Shown one piece after another: positions 27,288 through 37,450 of a stretch of DNA of 64,000 bases. Source of the DNA: Methanosarcina flavescens. Its GTDB lineage: Archaea > Halobacteriota > Methanosarcinia > Methanosarcinales > Methanosarcinaceae. The stretch lies in contig NZ_CP032683.1 in assembly GCF_001304615.2 (NCBI RefSeq), positions 1,054,001 through 1,118,000 on the forward strand. Direction: 5' to 3'. Below the pieces are notes generated by a model. That model saw only the letters and a list, made by a program, of their open reading frames with translations, was not told the origin of the DNA and searched no databases. Both the position numbers and the translations under genes were made by a program. The stretch's first letter is position 1. Every line of letters begins with the position of its first letter.

Positions 27288-28841
27288 TCACTCCCTGACC
27301 TTCTTTTCCGAAAGGCTATATACTGCAGGACTTTTGATTACCTTTCCAGTTGCGCTGTAGCGGGAACCATGACACGGGCAGTCCCAGGTTTTTTCCGCAT
27401 TGTTCCAGGAAACAATGCATCCCATGTGTTTGCAGGAGGGGTCAAGAGTATGGAGCACCCCTGCCTCGTCCCTGTATGCTGCAACTCTTTCTCCTTCGAT
27501 TTTTACAATTGCACCCTCTCCAGGCAAGATCTGTGAGGCTTTCTCATGAGTGGGAACTATCCGTTCTCCCACAAGGCCTTTGGTTGCTTCGGCAACCTGT
27601 GAGAAAAAGGTTTTAGCCGATTCAAGAGGCTTGAATCGTGAAGGATTATATACCTCCTCCCAGGAGTTAGATTTTCCGAGGATCATATCTGTAAGAATCA
27701 TCGCTGCAGCAGTGCCTGTGGTCATACCCCATTTCCGGAATCCTGTTGCAATATACATGTTTTCGTCATCAGAGGTCATCTGGCCAATGTAGGGAACATG
27801 GTCAACAGTTATGACATCCTGAGTTGACCAGTGATAATCGATGGAGTTGACTGGGTAGATTGATCTTATCCATTTCTCGAGGTTTTGATAGTGGTCGATT
27901 TCATTCCCCTCCCCAGTCCTGTGCCCTTCTCCTGATACAAGTATTAGTTCGCCTTCCCCTGCAGGTTGGGAACGCAGGGATCTGATAGGTTCTTCGGCAC
28001 TGATAAACATTCCCCGCGGGAAAGGCTCTTCAATATGAAACCCCAGGACATATGAGCGGGACTGATACAGGCGCTGGAAAAACAACCCGGGCTTGTCGTG
28101 AATCGGAAAATGTGTCGCCTGGATAACTTTGTTTGCTTTGATGGTCCCTTTATCCGTTATTATAGTTATAGGGCCATCTCCTTCGAGCTTCAATGCCTTC
28201 GTCTTTTCAAAGATATGGCAGCCATCGCCTTCAATCTCCTTTGCCAGGGCACAGAGATATTTTCTGGGATGGAACTGAGCCTGATTGCCGAAACGGACTG
28301 CACCGTACGTTTTAAAAGGCAGCGGAAGGTCAGATTCAAACGAAGCCGGGAGCCCGAGGCTTTGAGCTGCATCTACCTCGTTCCGGATATTTACAATCGA
28401 CTCTTCTGAACTGGCATAAACGTAAGCCGGCATGCGGACAAAATCACAGGCTATGCCTTTTGAGCTTACTATGGAAGCTATCTTCTCTACGGCTGCCTGA
28501 TTGGAGTCTGCATACTGCTGAGCCTGTTCTTTTCCGAATTTTGAGATCAGGCTGTCATAGATCAGGCCATGCTGGGATGTAATTTTTGCTGTTGTATAGC
28601 CTGTTACCCCTTTGAGAATCCGATCCGCTTCGATCACTGCCACGGACGATACCCCTGCTTCCTTTAGAAGGAAAGCAGTTGTAATACCCACTATCCCGCC
28701 TCCCAGAATTGCCACATCTATATGAATATCTCCGGAAAGAGGAGGATAGCTAGATTCAGGCGTGGTTGCCAGCCAGTAAGACTCTGCCCTTCCAGGCAGG
28801 ATATAGTCAGTTTTCTTGTTGTCTGCCATATCTTCCACCAT
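27288..28841 (-). CDS. FAD-dependent oxidoreductase with C-terminal Rieske domain (paralog)
   Basis: The 517-aa protein repeats the architecture of the downstream gene: VAILGGGIVGITTAF, the GFRKWGMTTGTAAAM block, then CKHMGCIVSWNNAEKTWDC and CPCHGSRY, so the Rieske ligands are present. A linker of ~25 residues between FAD and Rieske parts (GLVGERIVPTHEKA) is not in the paralog. The two genes are tandem on the minus strand, so duplication is likely. Start ATG 28841 or 28829 (GGTGGAAG upstream of the latter). Confidence 0.88.
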   Translation of the reverse strand: MVEDMADNKKTDYILPGRAESYWLATTPESSYPPLSGDIHIDVAILGGGIVGITTAFLLKEAGVSSVAVIEADRILKGVTGYTTAKITSQHGLIYDSLISKFGKEQAQQYADSNQAAVEKIASIVSSKGIACDFVRMPAYVYASSEESIVNIRNEVDAAQSLGLPASFESDLPLPFKTYGAVRFGNQAQFHPRKYLCALAKEIEGDGCHIFEKTKALKLEGDGPITIITDKGTIKANKVIQATHFPIHDKPGLFFQRLYQSRSYVLGFHIEEPFPRGMFISAEEPIRSLRSQPAGEGELILVSGEGHRTGEGNEIDHYQNLEKWIRSIYPVNSIDYHWSTQDVITVDHVPYIGQMTSDDENMYIATGFRKWGMTTGTAAAMILTDMILGKSNSWEEVYNPSRFKPLESAKTFFSQVAEATKGLVGERIVPTHEKASQILPGEGAIVKIEGERVAAYRDEAGVLHTLDPSCKHMGCIVSWNNAEKTWDCPCHGSRYSATGKVIKSPAVYSLSEKKVRE

Positions 28842-29144
28842 AAAAATCTTGAGGGAACCCGCGCACCTGAGCTCTCTGATAGTCGTGCACTCTAAGCAGC
28901 AAACCCCAGAAACTGGCTCAAGCTTTGTAAACCCCCTTTACTCACGGTTCTCCCCTGTATCAGTTCTCAAACGGATACCATAGAATTATCTAATCAAATA
29001 TTAAAAATTAATAGTAACATTAACTCAGGTATTACTGTAATAGACAGAACTAAAACGCGAATATAAAGCTGGAATATCGGAAATTAAAACAGAGATGAAA
29101 ACTATCTGTCCATTTGAGGTTTATAAGAAGTATTGGGGTATGAC

Positions 29145-30335
29145 ATGAGGTATATGGTGTTTTTGAGGGGAGTGCCCGGTTCCGGCAAATCAACTTTTGT
29201 CAGGGAAAATAACCTTGAACCTTATACAATTTCTTCAGACAGTATCCGGCTGCTCCTTAAGCCTCCTGTTTTGTCTGTCACCGGAAGACCAGTTATTTCT
29301 CAAAAGATCAATCGCCGGGCCTGGGGGCTCATTTACTCGCTTATAAAAAGCCATATGGAGGAAGGAGATTTCATAGTCCTTGACGCAACGAATGCGGGAA
29401 ATGCAGATATTGCAAAGTACAGGAAGCTTGTCAAAACCTACAGGTATAAAGCCATCTGTATTGATTTCTCGGACATTCCTCTTGAGATTGCAAAGGAGAG
29501 AAACAGGAAAAGGCCTGAGTATGAGATTGTGCCTGAGACTGTAATTGATGAGATGTACTCCACAATAAGCAGGCAAAAGGTACCTTCATTCGTTACAGTA
29601 ATAAAGCCACAGGAATTTCATGAAAAATTCCTGTATAAGGCTACTGACTTTTCCCATTATAGAAGAATCCATCACATAGGGGACATAAACGGGAATTATA
29701 GGGCTCTTAAGGAGTACCTTGCATGCGGGCTAAATGAGAGTGACCTGTATATTTTTCTAGGAGATTACGCAGGTAGCAGAGCTGAAATCTCTGAGAACAC
29801 TGAGGTTGTTAAATTTCTTATCTCCATAATGGACAGGAATAACGTTATCCTGCTCGAAGGAGACCAGGAAGCATATTCTTGCAGCCTGGCAGGAGGCGGA
29901 GAACAAACCCAGACCTCCGGGCTAGAGGATAGAGTGCATAATATTCTAGAAATGAAGCAGGCAGGCATTATAAATAACGATATTTCCATCTTATGTAAGA
30001 AATTGAGGTTATCTGCTTACTATAAATTCCATAACAAATGCGTGCTCGTAACTCATGGAGGCCTGAGTAACCTTCCTGAAAACCTGATTCTTATAGGAGC
30101 CGATCAGATGATTAACGGCGTGGGAGAACCCGAAGATGCCTATCTAGTTGCTTCGAGTTTCAACAGAAACACAGGTGAAAACATTTATCAGGTTCACGGG
30201 CACAGGAATCCTGAAAATCTCCCCATTGAAAACGGAAGAACGTTCAATTTGTGCCCTGAAGAAGAAGGTTCCCTTAGAATCGTCACTCTTGACAGAGAAG
30301 GCTTTCACAGCCAGGAAATCAAAAGAAGCGTATAA
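29145..30335 (+). CDS. Polynucleotide kinase-like P-loop domain fused to a degenerate calcineurin-type phosphatase domain
   Basis: Residues ~1-160 are a P-loop kinase with GVPGSGKST (Walker A) and a VLDATNAG block, resembling the T4 Pnk/Pnkp kinase that phosphorylates 5'-OH RNA or DNA. Residues ~175-390 follow the calcineurin phosphoesterase order, but key ligands differ: GDING (usually GDxHG), FLGDYAGSRAE, EGDQEAY (usually GNHE), then THGG and VHGH are kept. The phosphatase may be weak or altered. Bacterial Pnkp has the same order plus a ligase, absent here. ATG at 29145 is chosen over TTG 29133 because GGGGT lies upstream of it. Convergent with the DUF1699 gene. Confidence 0.75.
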   Translation: MRYMVFLRGVPGSGKSTFVRENNLEPYTISSDSIRLLLKPPVLSVTGRPVISQKINRRAWGLIYSLIKSHMEEGDFIVLDATNAGNADIAKYRKLVKTYRYKAICIDFSDIPLEIAKERNRKRPEYEIVPETVIDEMYSTISRQKVPSFVTVIKPQEFHEKFLYKATDFSHYRRIHHIGDINGNYRALKEYLACGLNESDLYIFLGDYAGSRAEISENTEVVKFLISIMDRNNVILLEGDQEAYSCSLAGGGEQTQTSGLEDRVHNILEMKQAGIINNDISILCKKLRLSAYYKFHNKCVLVTHGGLSNLPENLILIGADQMINGVGEPEDAYLVASSFNRNTGENIYQVHGHRNPENLPIENGRTFNLCPEEEGSLRIVTLDREGFHSQEIKRSV

Positions 30336-30500
30336 CAGGCAAAGAATTTAAGATCTAAAGATTAAATATAACTTCAACAAAATAGGTAAAATATAGTGAT
30401 AAAAAGAAAAAAATTCTTTAAAAATTCCCTGAAATAAAAAAATAAGTTAAATTTTAACCCAGGGAAGTAAAGAGTTTAAAGACAATTTTATTTTGCGGAT

Positions 30501-30908
30501 TCAGGCTGGAGCATCTTTGTTCATGATATAGGCAACCATTTCACGGTTGATTTTGCTCTCCCTTGAGACCTTTGCTTCAATATCCTCATTGGATTTACCT
30601 TCGATTCTCATTTCCTTTATTTTCTCAATAACTGATGATGGAATGGTGTAGTATTCGTTAATATCCTTCCTGTGCCCCCATACATCACCTTCAATAAGCT
30701 GGATTTTCTGCATTTCAAGGAACATTTCTATAGATCTTGAAATTGTGCCCTTGTAAGATTTAGGTAACTGAATAGCCTCAATCTTCGGACAGGTTTCAAC
30801 CAGTTCGAAAATGTCCTTGTTCGAAGGTCTGAAAGCCAGATGCACCATTCTTTCATTTGGATTCAGTGTAAAAATCTCGTTTCTTGAGCTAACAACTCTA
30901 ATTTTCAT
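30501..30908 (-). CDS. DUF1699 family protein
   Basis: The 135-aa soluble protein matches DUF1699, a family known to me mainly from Methanosarcina: MKIRVVSS, a middle VHLAFRPSNKDI, then a QLIEGDVWGHRKDINEYY motif. Function is unknown. It ends with a helical segment with conserved charged residues. The gap to the convergent kinase is 165 bases. Confidence 0.85.
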   Translation of the reverse strand: MKIRVVSSRNEIFTLNPNERMVHLAFRPSNKDIFELVETCPKIEAIQLPKSYKGTISRSIEMFLEMQKIQLIEGDVWGHRKDINEYYTIPSSVIEKIKEMRIEGKSNEDIEAKVSRESKINREMVAYIMNKDAPA

Positions 30909-31551
30909 TGTTTTTTCCCCACTATAAAGCTTTTTTACGTTTTATATCCATATAAGCTATTTACACTGACTATAAATATTTATCTTACTGTTCCATTAAT
31001 TTTTATACAGTCTTCTGCCTTTTTGCGTCCATTAATTTCCTCCAGTTAATCAAGAGAACGAGTTAGCTGAAAAGCAATTGGAATTCAGGAGTTTACCTGG
31101 AGTACAAAAATATAAGATCATCAAATAAAAAGTAGCTTGATCAGTTAACGCAGCCCTATCAGATATTTACTATCAAGCTGTTAATTAAATGAAAGCTTAA
31201 GCTGTTATGATAACGGGTTAGTCAATATATATAAATATAAGTAAAAATTATATGATAATGTAAGTCCCGGAGATTAAGGTCATTCTTACGGCTTAAATTG
31301 CCCAAAGATCTCATCTTCTCAAAACAGAGTACTAAAACTTTATTAATAAATCAATAAGTTAAAAAAACGAGAGTTTTTGATTATTAATTGCTTTACAATT
31401 AATTAAATTCTGAATAATTAGATATTATCTGGAGAATCAGTCATTAAATAGTTAATTAAATTTTTGATGATAATTAAGCTTCTCGCGGTCAGTTAACAAG
31501 AATACTAAAGGACTTTAATGGTGTTAAGTAAATTTATCGGGGGTTTTGGTC
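30909..31551. other. Intergenic, AT-rich, nothing recognised
   Basis: About 640 bases between the start of DUF1699 and the start of the NosD/PKD gene. An 8-bp inverted pair AGCTTGAT/ATCAAGCT lies near 31134-31175, too weak to call. CGGGGG just before 31552 is the likely ribosome binding site. Confidence 0.35.
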
Positions 31552-32646
31552 TTGCAGAAAACAAAAATAGTTATCTTGGTGGTACTAGTGCTTTTTACAC
31601 TTCGAGCTGTTGCTGGCAGCGCTTCTGCTGCAATTATTTATGTAGAGCCTGGAGACTCGATTCAAAAAGCAGTAAATAACGCGCGACCGGGCGATACAAT
31701 AATTGTAAAGCCAGGAACATATAACGGAGATATAGAGATTTCAACCGCAAATCTGACTCTAATATCAAGCAGTCCGCATAAAACAATAATTAAAGCTAAG
31801 AATAATGCCTTTAATATTTACGAAAGTAATGTTGTAATAAAAAATTTTGATATAAGAGGTCCGGGTAAATACTCAGGCATTTGTTTTTCGTTTAGCCGCA
31901 CCGAATCTACCAATGGAGCTTTTTACTGCACAGTTCAAAATAACAGGATATCTAATTTTAGTATAGGTGCAGATATTGGATTTTATATGAATAGTGGAGG
32001 TGAATACATTCTCAATAATGATATTTTCAACTGCGAGACAGGAATATATGCCTTTGATCTTATGTTCGAAACCCTGACAGTTAGTGGAAATCGTATTACA
32101 AACTGTGATAATGGATTATATCTTATTGATGCCCCATGTATTGTTATAAACAATAATTTTAATAATACCGTAAATATAAATGCTCCTGAAGGGATTGAAT
32201 GTATATTCAACACTACGAAAACGGCCGGGAAAAACATTGTAGGTGGCCCGTATCTGGGGGGCAACTACTGGGCAACCCCATCAGGCAGGGGCTTTTCACA
32301 GACCCATTCCGACAAGAACGGAGATGGTTTTGCAGATGAGCCATATAAACTGGACAATTCCCACAATTCCATTGATTATCTCCCTCTTATATCTTTGAAA
32401 TCCCCGGTTGCTGCTTTTTCGGCATCTCCTACCTCAGGGAAAGCCCCATTGAAGGTTAAGTTTACTGACAAAAGTACAGGCTTACCCACCTCATGGAAAT
32501 GGAGTTTTGGAGACGGAAATTATTCAACCGCCAAAAATCCTGTGCATAAGTACGGTAAAACCGGAAAATACACCGTTAGCTTAGAAGCTAAGAATAAAAA
32601 AGGCAGTAACACTAAAACCACTTATAATTATATCAGTGTAAAGTAA
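31552..32646 (+). CDS. Secreted NosD/PbH1 beta-helix protein with a C-terminal PKD domain
   Basis: TTG at 31552, eight bases after CGGGGG, begins a typical Sec signal peptide (QKTKIVILVVLVLF ... SASAA). The 364-aa protein then shows right-handed beta-helix repeats of the NosD/PbH1 type (IQKAVNNARPGDTIIVKPG, several NNxFNN turns) and a PKD domain near residues 285-364 (PLKVKFTDKSTG, SFGDGNYS). Surface proteins of this layout are abundant in Methanosarcina and probably belong to the cell envelope. A second member begins at 63431. Confidence 0.88.
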   Translation: MQKTKIVILVVLVLFTLRAVAGSASAAIIYVEPGDSIQKAVNNARPGDTIIVKPGTYNGDIEISTANLTLISSSPHKTIIKAKNNAFNIYESNVVIKNFDIRGPGKYSGICFSFSRTESTNGAFYCTVQNNRISNFSIGADIGFYMNSGGEYILNNDIFNCETGIYAFDLMFETLTVSGNRITNCDNGLYLIDAPCIVINNNFNNTVNINAPEGIECIFNTTKTAGKNIVGGPYLGGNYWATPSGRGFSQTHSDKNGDGFADEPYKLDNSHNSIDYLPLISLKSPVAAFSASPTSGKAPLKVKFTDKSTGLPTSWKWSFGDGNYSTAKNPVHKYGKTGKYTVSLEAKNKKGSNTKTTYNYISVK

Positions 32647-32819
32647 GCAGTGCCTTAAACAAAAAAGATCAAGTCTGAGAGTAAAAGATTACGCCTAAAA
32701 AGCAGGCACGATAGATTCAGATAGAAATCATTACAACTTTCAGAACTGAAGCCTGAAGAACGGAAAACATTTTCATGGCATGGTAACTTTTATTTTAATT
32801 CAGAGCCGATTAATCGTAC

Positions 32820-33407
32820 ATGGTGGGTATTGCGGGAAAGAAAAATCTGCGAGGAGCTAATCTTAAGGGAGCTGACCTTCGAGGAACAAACTTCCAAGGA
32901 GCTAACCTCGAAAAAGCTAACCTTATAGAGGCTGACCTCAGGAAGGCTAACCTTACAAATGCTAACCTTAAAGGGGCTGACCTTTTTGAGGCGAACCTTA
33001 AAGAGGCTAACCTTGAGGAAGCTTATCTTATATGGGCTGACCTCAGATGGGTTCAGCTTGAAGCGGCTAACCTTGAAAAAGCTCATCTTGAAGGGAGTAA
33101 ACTTGAAGGAGCCAACCTTGAGAGAGCGGATCTTAAAGAGGCTAACCTTGAGGGGGCAAATCTTAAAAATGTTAACCTAAGAGGAACGAGTCTCGAAGGA
33201 GCTAACTTTAGAGGGGCAAATCTTGAGGGCATTAGCCTTGAGGGAGCAAACCTTAAAGCATCTATCCTTGAAGAGGCATACGGTCTGTCAATTGAGCAAC
33301 TTTCGAAGGTTAGAACCCTTTATAACGCAAAATTAGATGAAAAACTACTCATATCGTTGAAAGAAAAATATCCTGCCCTTTTTGAAAGACCTAATTATAA
33401 AGAATAA
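32820..33407 (+). CDS. Pentapeptide-repeat protein
   Basis: The 195-aa protein consists of about 30 A(D/N)LxG-type pentapeptides from residue ~10 to ~150, which fold as a quadrilateral beta-helix, and an unrelated ~30-residue C-terminus. The DNA shows a clear 15-base period. Some family members mimic DNA and protect gyrase, but nothing here supports that role. No signal peptide; function unknown. Confidence 0.88.
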   Translation: MVGIAGKKNLRGANLKGADLRGTNFQGANLEKANLIEADLRKANLTNANLKGADLFEANLKEANLEEAYLIWADLRWVQLEAANLEKAHLEGSKLEGANLERADLKEANLEGANLKNVNLRGTSLEGANFRGANLEGISLEGANLKASILEEAYGLSIEQLSKVRTLYNAKLDEKLLISLKEKYPALFERPNYKE

Positions 33408-33763
33408 CAGGGAATTAACAGAACTTTTACCGGGGCTTTTTGCTTTGTATATTCTGTAGAAACAGTATTCAACGTGATTTCAAGATAACCTTTCCCATAT
33501 CTGTGCGGTGTTTATGCTCCTATAAGCAGAAGTGATTGAAGACACAGAATTTACGCATTACTCTATTTCATTTTTAAATAGCTACCAGTATAACTTTAAA
33601 TTTGTATTTTTCCCTTTTATTTATTCGTTCATATAAAGAAAATTAATCCACATAAGGCATCTTTTAATATTATGACTTTATCAAGACACATAATCTTTGA
33701 GCGCACTAATAATTACAAACATTTTGAAGCAATATTTAATAACAATAATCAGGAAGTGCTTGC
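33408..33763. other. Intergenic, promoter region of the pyrophosphatase gene
   Basis: About 356 AT-rich bases. GGAAGTGCTTGC just before 33764 contains a weak ribosome binding site. No gene seen. Confidence 0.35.
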
Positions 33764-34264
33764 ATGACTGAACGACAGGTCGAAAGTGTACTTATCGAAA
33801 TCCCGAAAGGAAGCCGGAACAAATACGAGTACGATAAAGAAAAAAAAGTAATTAAATACGACAGAATGCTTTCTTCATCAATGGTATATCCTTCAGATTA
33901 TGGTTTTTTCCCAGATACCCTGGCCCTTGACGGTGACCCATTAGACGCTATGGTTTTAACCTGGGAACCTACCTTTCCGGGTTGTGTAATAGATGTACAT
34001 CTCGTAGCACTGTTTGATATGGAAGACGATAAAGGAAGAGACGAAAAAATCCTCTGCGTTCCGAAGAACGATCCTATGTGGAACTATATTGAAACAACTG
34101 ACCAGGTTCCACCTCACCTATTTAAAGAGATTACTCACTTCTTCCAGAATTACAAAAAATTAGAGGGCAAACATGTGAATGTTTTCGGCTGGAAAGGTCT
34201 CGAAACAGCCGTTGATATACTCCAGGAAGCTAAAGCCCGTTATATTGAACAAAAAAAGCAATGA
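33764..34264 (+). CDS. ppa: Soluble family I inorganic pyrophosphatase
   Basis: The 166-aa protein has the family I signature: EIPKGSRNKYEYDKE at the start, YPSDYGFFPDT and the metal-binding DGDPLDAMVL (D-x-D-P-x-D) near residue 64. It hydrolyses pyrophosphate from biosynthesis, pulling those reactions forward. Length is normal for archaea. It is monocistronic between the pentapeptide protein and a sensor kinase. Confidence 0.93.
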   Translation: MTERQVESVLIEIPKGSRNKYEYDKEKKVIKYDRMLSSSMVYPSDYGFFPDTLALDGDPLDAMVLTWEPTFPGCVIDVHLVALFDMEDDKGRDEKILCVPKNDPMWNYIETTDQVPPHLFKEITHFFQNYKKLEGKHVNVFGWKGLETAVDILQEAKARYIEQKKQ

Positions 34265-34601
34265 AATTATCAAATCATTGGGATTGAGAAGTCATCATCT
34301 TGCTTTTATGACTAGGTGACATAAAAAGTATACTCTCTGAAACGGCATAAAAAGCATGCTGCATGGAATTATACTCTGCTAAAAATAATACATAAATCGC
34401 TCAAAATTAAAATAAAACTTTTTGGGATAGACACGAGGAACAATTATTTATTGGAACTATATCCACATAACCGACTCTTATATATCTAAACTATAAAAAT
34501 AAATCCTACAAAAGCGATTTCAAGTTGAGTAGAATAAAATATTAGATAAAGAAATAATATTGGAAAAAAATAGTTTGATTTTCACCTGATAAGAGAATAT
34601 T
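34265..34601. other. Intergenic between ppa and the MEDS kinase
   Basis: AT-rich promoter region with no recognised gene or strong hairpin. Confidence 0.35.
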
Positions 34602-35573
34602 ATGAAAAACAATAACAGAGTTTCAGGCATTGATATTATTGGAAATGTGCCATGGGGGATACATTTCTGCCAATTCTACCAGACAAAAGAAGATTTAACG
34701 GATATACTTATTCCCTACTTCAAGGCAGGACTGGAAAATAACGAATTTTGCTTGTGGGTTTTGCCAGTTGAGTTAGATGAAGAAAAGGCAAAAGAAGCTT
34801 TAAAAATGACTATTCCAGATATTCATGCTTATCTAGAGAAAGGACAAATAGAGATTATCCCATATACTTGCAAGCAAGTAGAAGAGGGTGCTTTAGACCC
34901 GCAGATAGCATTAAACCATTTGATTGAAAAAATCAGTAAGGCACTTGCCAGCGGATATGACGGTTTGAGGTATAGTGGAAGCGATTTCTGTGGTCAAGAG
35001 GGAATACTGGAATCTGTCACTGGTAAATACCCGATAATTGCCCTTTGCACTTATTTCCTTGACATATGTAATGCTACTACCAGTTTTGATGTCGTTTCAA
35101 ATCACCAGCTTGCTTTGATTAAAAGAGAAGGCAAATGGGAAATAATAGAGAGTTTCTGCCAGAAAAGTATCATGGAACGCAAGCAGGCTGAGGAGGCACA
35201 GAGTGTAAGTGAGAAGCGCTTTCGTGCTTTGATAACGGCTAGTTCGGAAGCGGTGTATCGTATGAGCCCGGATTGGAGTGAGATGCATTATCTCTATGGT
35301 CAAGGTCTTCTTGCAAATACAGAGAGCCCAAGCCATACCTGGCTTCAGGAATACGTCCCTCCAGAAGATCAGTCGCATGTAATTGCCGTCATTAACGAAG
35401 CTGTCAGGGCGAAGAGTATTTACGAACTTGAACATCGAGTTTGGTTAGCCGATGGCAACATAGGATGGATAATTTCACGTGCGGTTCCCATTCTGGATGA
35501 AAATAGCGAAATTATTGAATGGTTCGGTACTGCCAGTGATATTACAGAGCAAAAAAAGTTGAATCTGAACTGA
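34602..35573 (+). CDS. MEDS-PAS N-terminal part of a sensor kinase, cut short by a frame change
   Basis: The 323-aa frame has a MEDS domain (residues ~1-185; GIHFCQFYQTKEDLTDIL, GYDGLRYSGSDFCG) and a PAS domain (~205-315) that ends in GTASDITEQKK. Translation then meets TGA at 35571. Just before, A7-G at 35551-35558 reads C-AAA-AAA-AG; a slip of one base back at A-AAA-AAG continues as VESELKNILENLDKLV into the next ORF. So the protein belongs with the ORF at 35630 as one MEDS-PAS-kinase. The break is either a mutation, a phase switch or programmed frameshifting. Confidence 0.85.
   Translation: MKNNNRVSGIDIIGNVPWGIHFCQFYQTKEDLTDILIPYFKAGLENNEFCLWVLPVELDEEKAKEALKMTIPDIHAYLEKGQIEIIPYTCKQVEEGALDPQIALNHLIEKISKALASGYDGLRYSGSDFCGQEGILESVTGKYPIIALCTYFLDICNATTSFDVVSNHQLALIKREGKWEIIESFCQKSIMERKQAEEAQSVSEKRFRALITASSEAVYRMSPDWSEMHYLYGQGLLANTESPSHTWLQEYVPPEDQSHVIAVINEAVRAKSIYELEHRVWLADGNIGWIISRAVPILDENSEIIEWFGTASDITEQKKLNLN
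35551..35558 (+). other. A7-G slippery run that joins the two halves of the MEDS kinase
   Basis: In the first frame the codons are CAA AAA AAG. A -1 shift at A AAA AAG leads into the downstream frame with no stop in between. The IS630 copy at 20.4 kb uses a comparable A7. Confidence 0.6.
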
Positions 35574-35629
35574 AAAACATTCTAGAGAATCTAGATAAAT
35601 TAGTTAAAGAACGTACAGAAGAGCTTCAG

Positions 35630-37450
35630 ATGGCTTATGATTCATTGAAAAAGAGTGAAAAAAATCTTGCTGAAGCTCAAGAAATAGCTCATCTTGGAAG
35701 TTGGGAACTAGATTTTGCAAGCAAGGAATTCCATTGGTCTGATGAAACATATCGTATTTTTGGACTTAAGCCTCAAGAATTAAAAGTGAATTACGATATT
35801 TTCTTAAGTTATGTGCATCCAGAAGATCGAAAACAAATAGATAATGCCGCTAAAGAGGCATTAAAAGGAAAACCTTCTGACATTAATTTAAGGATAACTC
35901 TAGCTAATGGAAAAGAGCGCATAGTCCATGTAAAATTTGAAATTATTTTCGATGAGAAAAATAATCCTGTCAGGGCTATAGGGACAACTCAGGATATAAC
36001 AGAACATAGGAAAGCTGAGGAGAAAATTCAAATACTGGCAAATGCTGTGGAATCGTCAAATGATGCTATAATAACTAAGTCTCTTGATGGTGTTATTACA
36101 AGCTGGAATAAAGGAGCAGAGCAAGTTTATGGGTACTCACCAGAAGAAGTACTTGGGAAAGCCATAACCATCCTGGAACCATCCATATTAACTGGAGAAA
36201 CCGAAAAATTAAATGAAAGGATTAAACAGGGAGAAAATATCCACAATTATGAGACTTCAAGGTTAAGAAAGGATGGTACGATAATAAATGTTTCAATAAC
36301 TCTTTCCCCGATTTTTGATTTATCTGGAAAGCTGACTGCTGTTTCAACCATTACCAGAGATATAACCGAAAGCAAGATTGCAGCAGAAAAACTTAAAGAA
36401 AGCGAAGAAAAGTACCGAAATATCGTAGAGACAGCGAGCGAAGGTATAGTCATAACTGGGAACGAAAATATAATAATTTACGCTAATGAGAAAATGACAG
36501 ACATGCTCGGATACACTTTGCAAGATTTTATTGGCAAACCAATATGGGGTTTCATCAGCGAAGAATGTAAACCTGTCATCAAAAGAAATCTGGAAAAAAG
36601 GAGGCAGGGAGTAATTGAGAGTTATGAATTGAAATTAATACGTAAAGATGGCACCCCTCTCTGGGCACTTCTGAGTGCTAAACCTCTTTTTGATAAGGAA
36701 AGCAAGTATATAGGTGCTATGAGCATGTTAACTGACATCACCAAGCGAAAAGAAGCTGAAGAAACTCTTACTAATATCGAAACTGCCCGTAAAAAAGAAA
36801 TCCATCACCGCATTAAGAATAATCTTCAGGTAATTTCTTCTCTGCTCGACCTTCAGGCTGAACAGTTTAAAAACCGGGAAAATATTAAGGATTCCGAAGT
36901 TCTCGAAGCCTTTAGAGAAAGCCAGGATAGAGTTATATCTATGGCTCTTATTCATGAAGAGTTGTATAAAGGTGGAGGATTTGAAACACTAAACTTTTCT
37001 CCATACATTCAAGAACTCGCTGATACTCTTTTTCAAACCTACAGGCTTGGGAATACCGACATAAGCTTAAACATGGATCTGGAAGAGAAAATTTTATTTG
37101 ATATGGATACTGCAATCCCGCTGGGGATAATAATTAATGAGCTTGTTTCCAACTCCCTCAAACATGCATTTATAGACAGAGATAGAGGAGAGATTAGAAT
37201 CAAGCTACACAGGGAAGAATCCATAGAACCTGAAAGCGAAAGCTGCCAGAGTACAGGCAGTAGTTTTATTCTAACTATTTCCGACAACGGAGTTGGCATT
37301 CCTGAAAATCTTAATATTGAAGACCTTGATAGTCTTGGCATACAGCTGGTAACCTCCCTTGTAGAACAGTTAGATGGTGAGCTTAAACTAAAAAGGAATA
37401 ATGGGACTGAATTCACCATAAGGTTCACGGTAGCAGAAAAAAGAGAATAA
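35630..37450 (+). CDS. PAS-PAS-PAS HisKA_2 histidine kinase (C-terminal part of the split MEDS kinase)
   Basis: The ATG at 35630 gives 606 aa, but homology-like coding extends back to 35558. Three PAS domains lie near residues 15-130, 140-255 and 260-375. HisKA_2 (EIHHRIKNNLQVISSLLDLQ, His near 385) and a HATPase domain with N-box NELVSNSLKHAF and DNGVGIPENL follow. Without the first half it lacks the MEDS sensor, a domain linked in methylotrophs and methanogens to small-molecule sensing. Confidence 0.88.
   Translation: MAYDSLKKSEKNLAEAQEIAHLGSWELDFASKEFHWSDETYRIFGLKPQELKVNYDIFLSYVHPEDRKQIDNAAKEALKGKPSDINLRITLANGKERIVHVKFEIIFDEKNNPVRAIGTTQDITEHRKAEEKIQILANAVESSNDAIITKSLDGVITSWNKGAEQVYGYSPEEVLGKAITILEPSILTGETEKLNERIKQGENIHNYETSRLRKDGTIINVSITLSPIFDLSGKLTAVSTITRDITESKIAAEKLKESEEKYRNIVETASEGIVITGNENIIIYANEKMTDMLGYTLQDFIGKPIWGFISEECKPVIKRNLEKRRQGVIESYELKLIRKDGTPLWALLSAKPLFDKESKYIGAMSMLTDITKRKEAEETLTNIETARKKEIHHRIKNNLQVISSLLDLQAEQFKNRENIKDSEVLEAFRESQDRVISMALIHEELYKGGGFETLNFSPYIQELADTLFQTYRLGNTDISLNMDLEEKILFDMDTAIPLGIIINELVSNSLKHAFIDRDRGEIRIKLHREESIEPESESCQSTGSSFILTISDNGVGIPENLNIEDLDSLGIQLVTSLVEQLDGELKLKRNNGTEFTIRFTVAEKRE

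Noticed and set aside
32850-33270. 15-base periodic repeats resembling a CRISPR-like array
   Set aside because: The period encodes pentapeptide repeats in one intact frame; units are degenerate and there are no spacers.
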